Positions 63,876-64,000 of a DNA stretch of 64,000 nt are shown here, piece by piece. The DNA is from Sphingomonas corticis. Lineage in GTDB: Bacteria > Pseudomonadota > Alphaproteobacteria > Sphingomonadales > Sphingomonadaceae. Location: positions 18,766 through 82,765 of the forward strand of contig NZ_JAAVJH010000014.1 of the NCBI RefSeq assembly GCF_012035195.1, written 5' to 3'. The notes beneath the pieces were generated by a model that saw only the letters and a program-made list of their open reading frames with translations, searched no databases and was not told the origin of the DNA. How positions within the stretch are numbered: the first letter of the stretch is position 1; the number at the start of each line of letters is the position of its first letter. Position numbers and translations under genes: made by a program.

Positions 63876-64000
63876 GGGTCAGGACTCGTTGATCAGAGCC
63901 AGAAGATGACTGTCGCAGCGAGGGCGACGGCGGAAAAGAAGGCTGTGGGGCAGCGATCGTAGCGGGTGGCGACGCGCCGCCAATCCTTGAGGCGGCCGAA
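63876..64000 (-). mobile_element. IS5-family insertion sequence, right end (runs off the window)
   Basis: GGGTCAGGACTCGTTGA at 63876-63892 has the look of an IS5/IS427-group terminal repeat, and the transposase end starts immediately inside it. TA precedes the boundary (63874-63875), a typical target. The other end is outside the window. Confidence 0.8.
63893..64000 (-). CDS. IS5-family transposase, C-terminal end
   Basis: The last 35 residues read FGRLKDWRRVATRYDRC, then PTAFFSAVALAATVIFWL, ending in TGA at 63895-63893. This is the standard C-terminus of IS5/IS427-type DDE transposases (the E-helix region with RxxT/R-Y-D). The rest lies beyond base 64000, so integrity cannot be judged. Confidence 0.9.
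   Translation of the reverse strand, partial: FGRLKDWRRVATRYDRCPTAFFSAVALAATVIFWL

Noticed and set aside
1..64000. CRISPR arrays or prophage genes
   Set aside because: No regularly spaced direct repeats or phage structural genes were seen; the repeats present are isolated inverted repeats between genes.

Overview
The window is high-GC alphaproteobacterial DNA and looks like a Sphingomonas-type (Sphingomonadales) chromosome. The clues are a SciP-type DUF1153 protein, a Caulobacter/Sphingomonas-type TonB-dependent receptor, a Cpa/Tad pilus cluster, glycine decarboxylase split into two subunits behind a tandem glycine riboswitch, EcfG-like general-stress promoters (GGAAC-N16/17-CGTT) and many short inverted-repeat elements between genes. 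Most genes are core housekeeping. Accessory traces are a frameshifted sugar-type receptor, a decayed toxin/immunity patch and one end of an IS5-family element at the right edge. I saw no rRNA or tRNA gene, CRISPR array or prophage.

Layout: 1-2.8 kb, RND efflux permease (cut by the window edge) and its adaptor. 3-7.2 kb, SIMPL-domain protein, GlsB stress protein, SciP, MnmA with a UVR-motif partner, and small secreted or lipoprotein genes. 7.2-9.6 kb, operon pdxH - cation-efflux (CDF) transporter - phzF-like, joined by GTGA overlaps. 9.7-13 kb, TonB receptor broken by a frameshift, with a promoter and a LacI-type operator. 13.1-16.6 kb, Ku and LigD (non-homologous end joining). 16.6-22.2 kb, DUF2794, CysE, TauE-like exporter, OxyR, ProS and a DMT transporter. 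22.1-25.4 kb, operon PepSY - DUF2271 - DUF4198 - ApbE, probably a flavinylated periplasmic redox module. 25.5-29.7 kb, UvrB, a TonB-like protein, a stress-promoter-driven PRC-barrel gene pair and a lipoprotein. 29.8-30.1 kb, an 18-codon ORF with a perfect 14-nt Shine-Dalgarno sequence, ending in a strong terminator.

30.1-35.1 kb, gcvT-gcvH-gcvPA-gcvPB behind a tandem glycine riboswitch. 35.2-40.6 kb, lipoprotein, IspH, ThrB, RNase HI, FAD oxidoreductase and alpha/beta hydrolase. 40.6-47.8 kb, pilus genes cpaA-B-C-D-E-tadB-tadC without cpaF. 47.9-54.4 kb, a stress-promoter-driven membrane protein, PpdK, GlyS and GlyQ. 54.5-57 kb, TraB/GumN protein, L25 and Pth. 57-60 kb, unknown secreted proteins, a 2OG-Fe(II) oxygenase and the decayed toxin/immunity patch. 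60.2-64 kb, YchF, a 5'-nucleotidase-family lipoprotein, a MaoC hydratase, an Arg-rich gene cut by an insertion sequence, and that element's end.

The features most worth a second look are: palindromic elements that have become part of the ligD and glyS coding sequences; the short-ORF/terminator transcript at 29.8-30.1 kb; the predicted flavinylation motif next to apbE; three EcfG-like promoters that tie scattered small genes to one regulon; and the toxin/immunity remnant at 59-60 kb.
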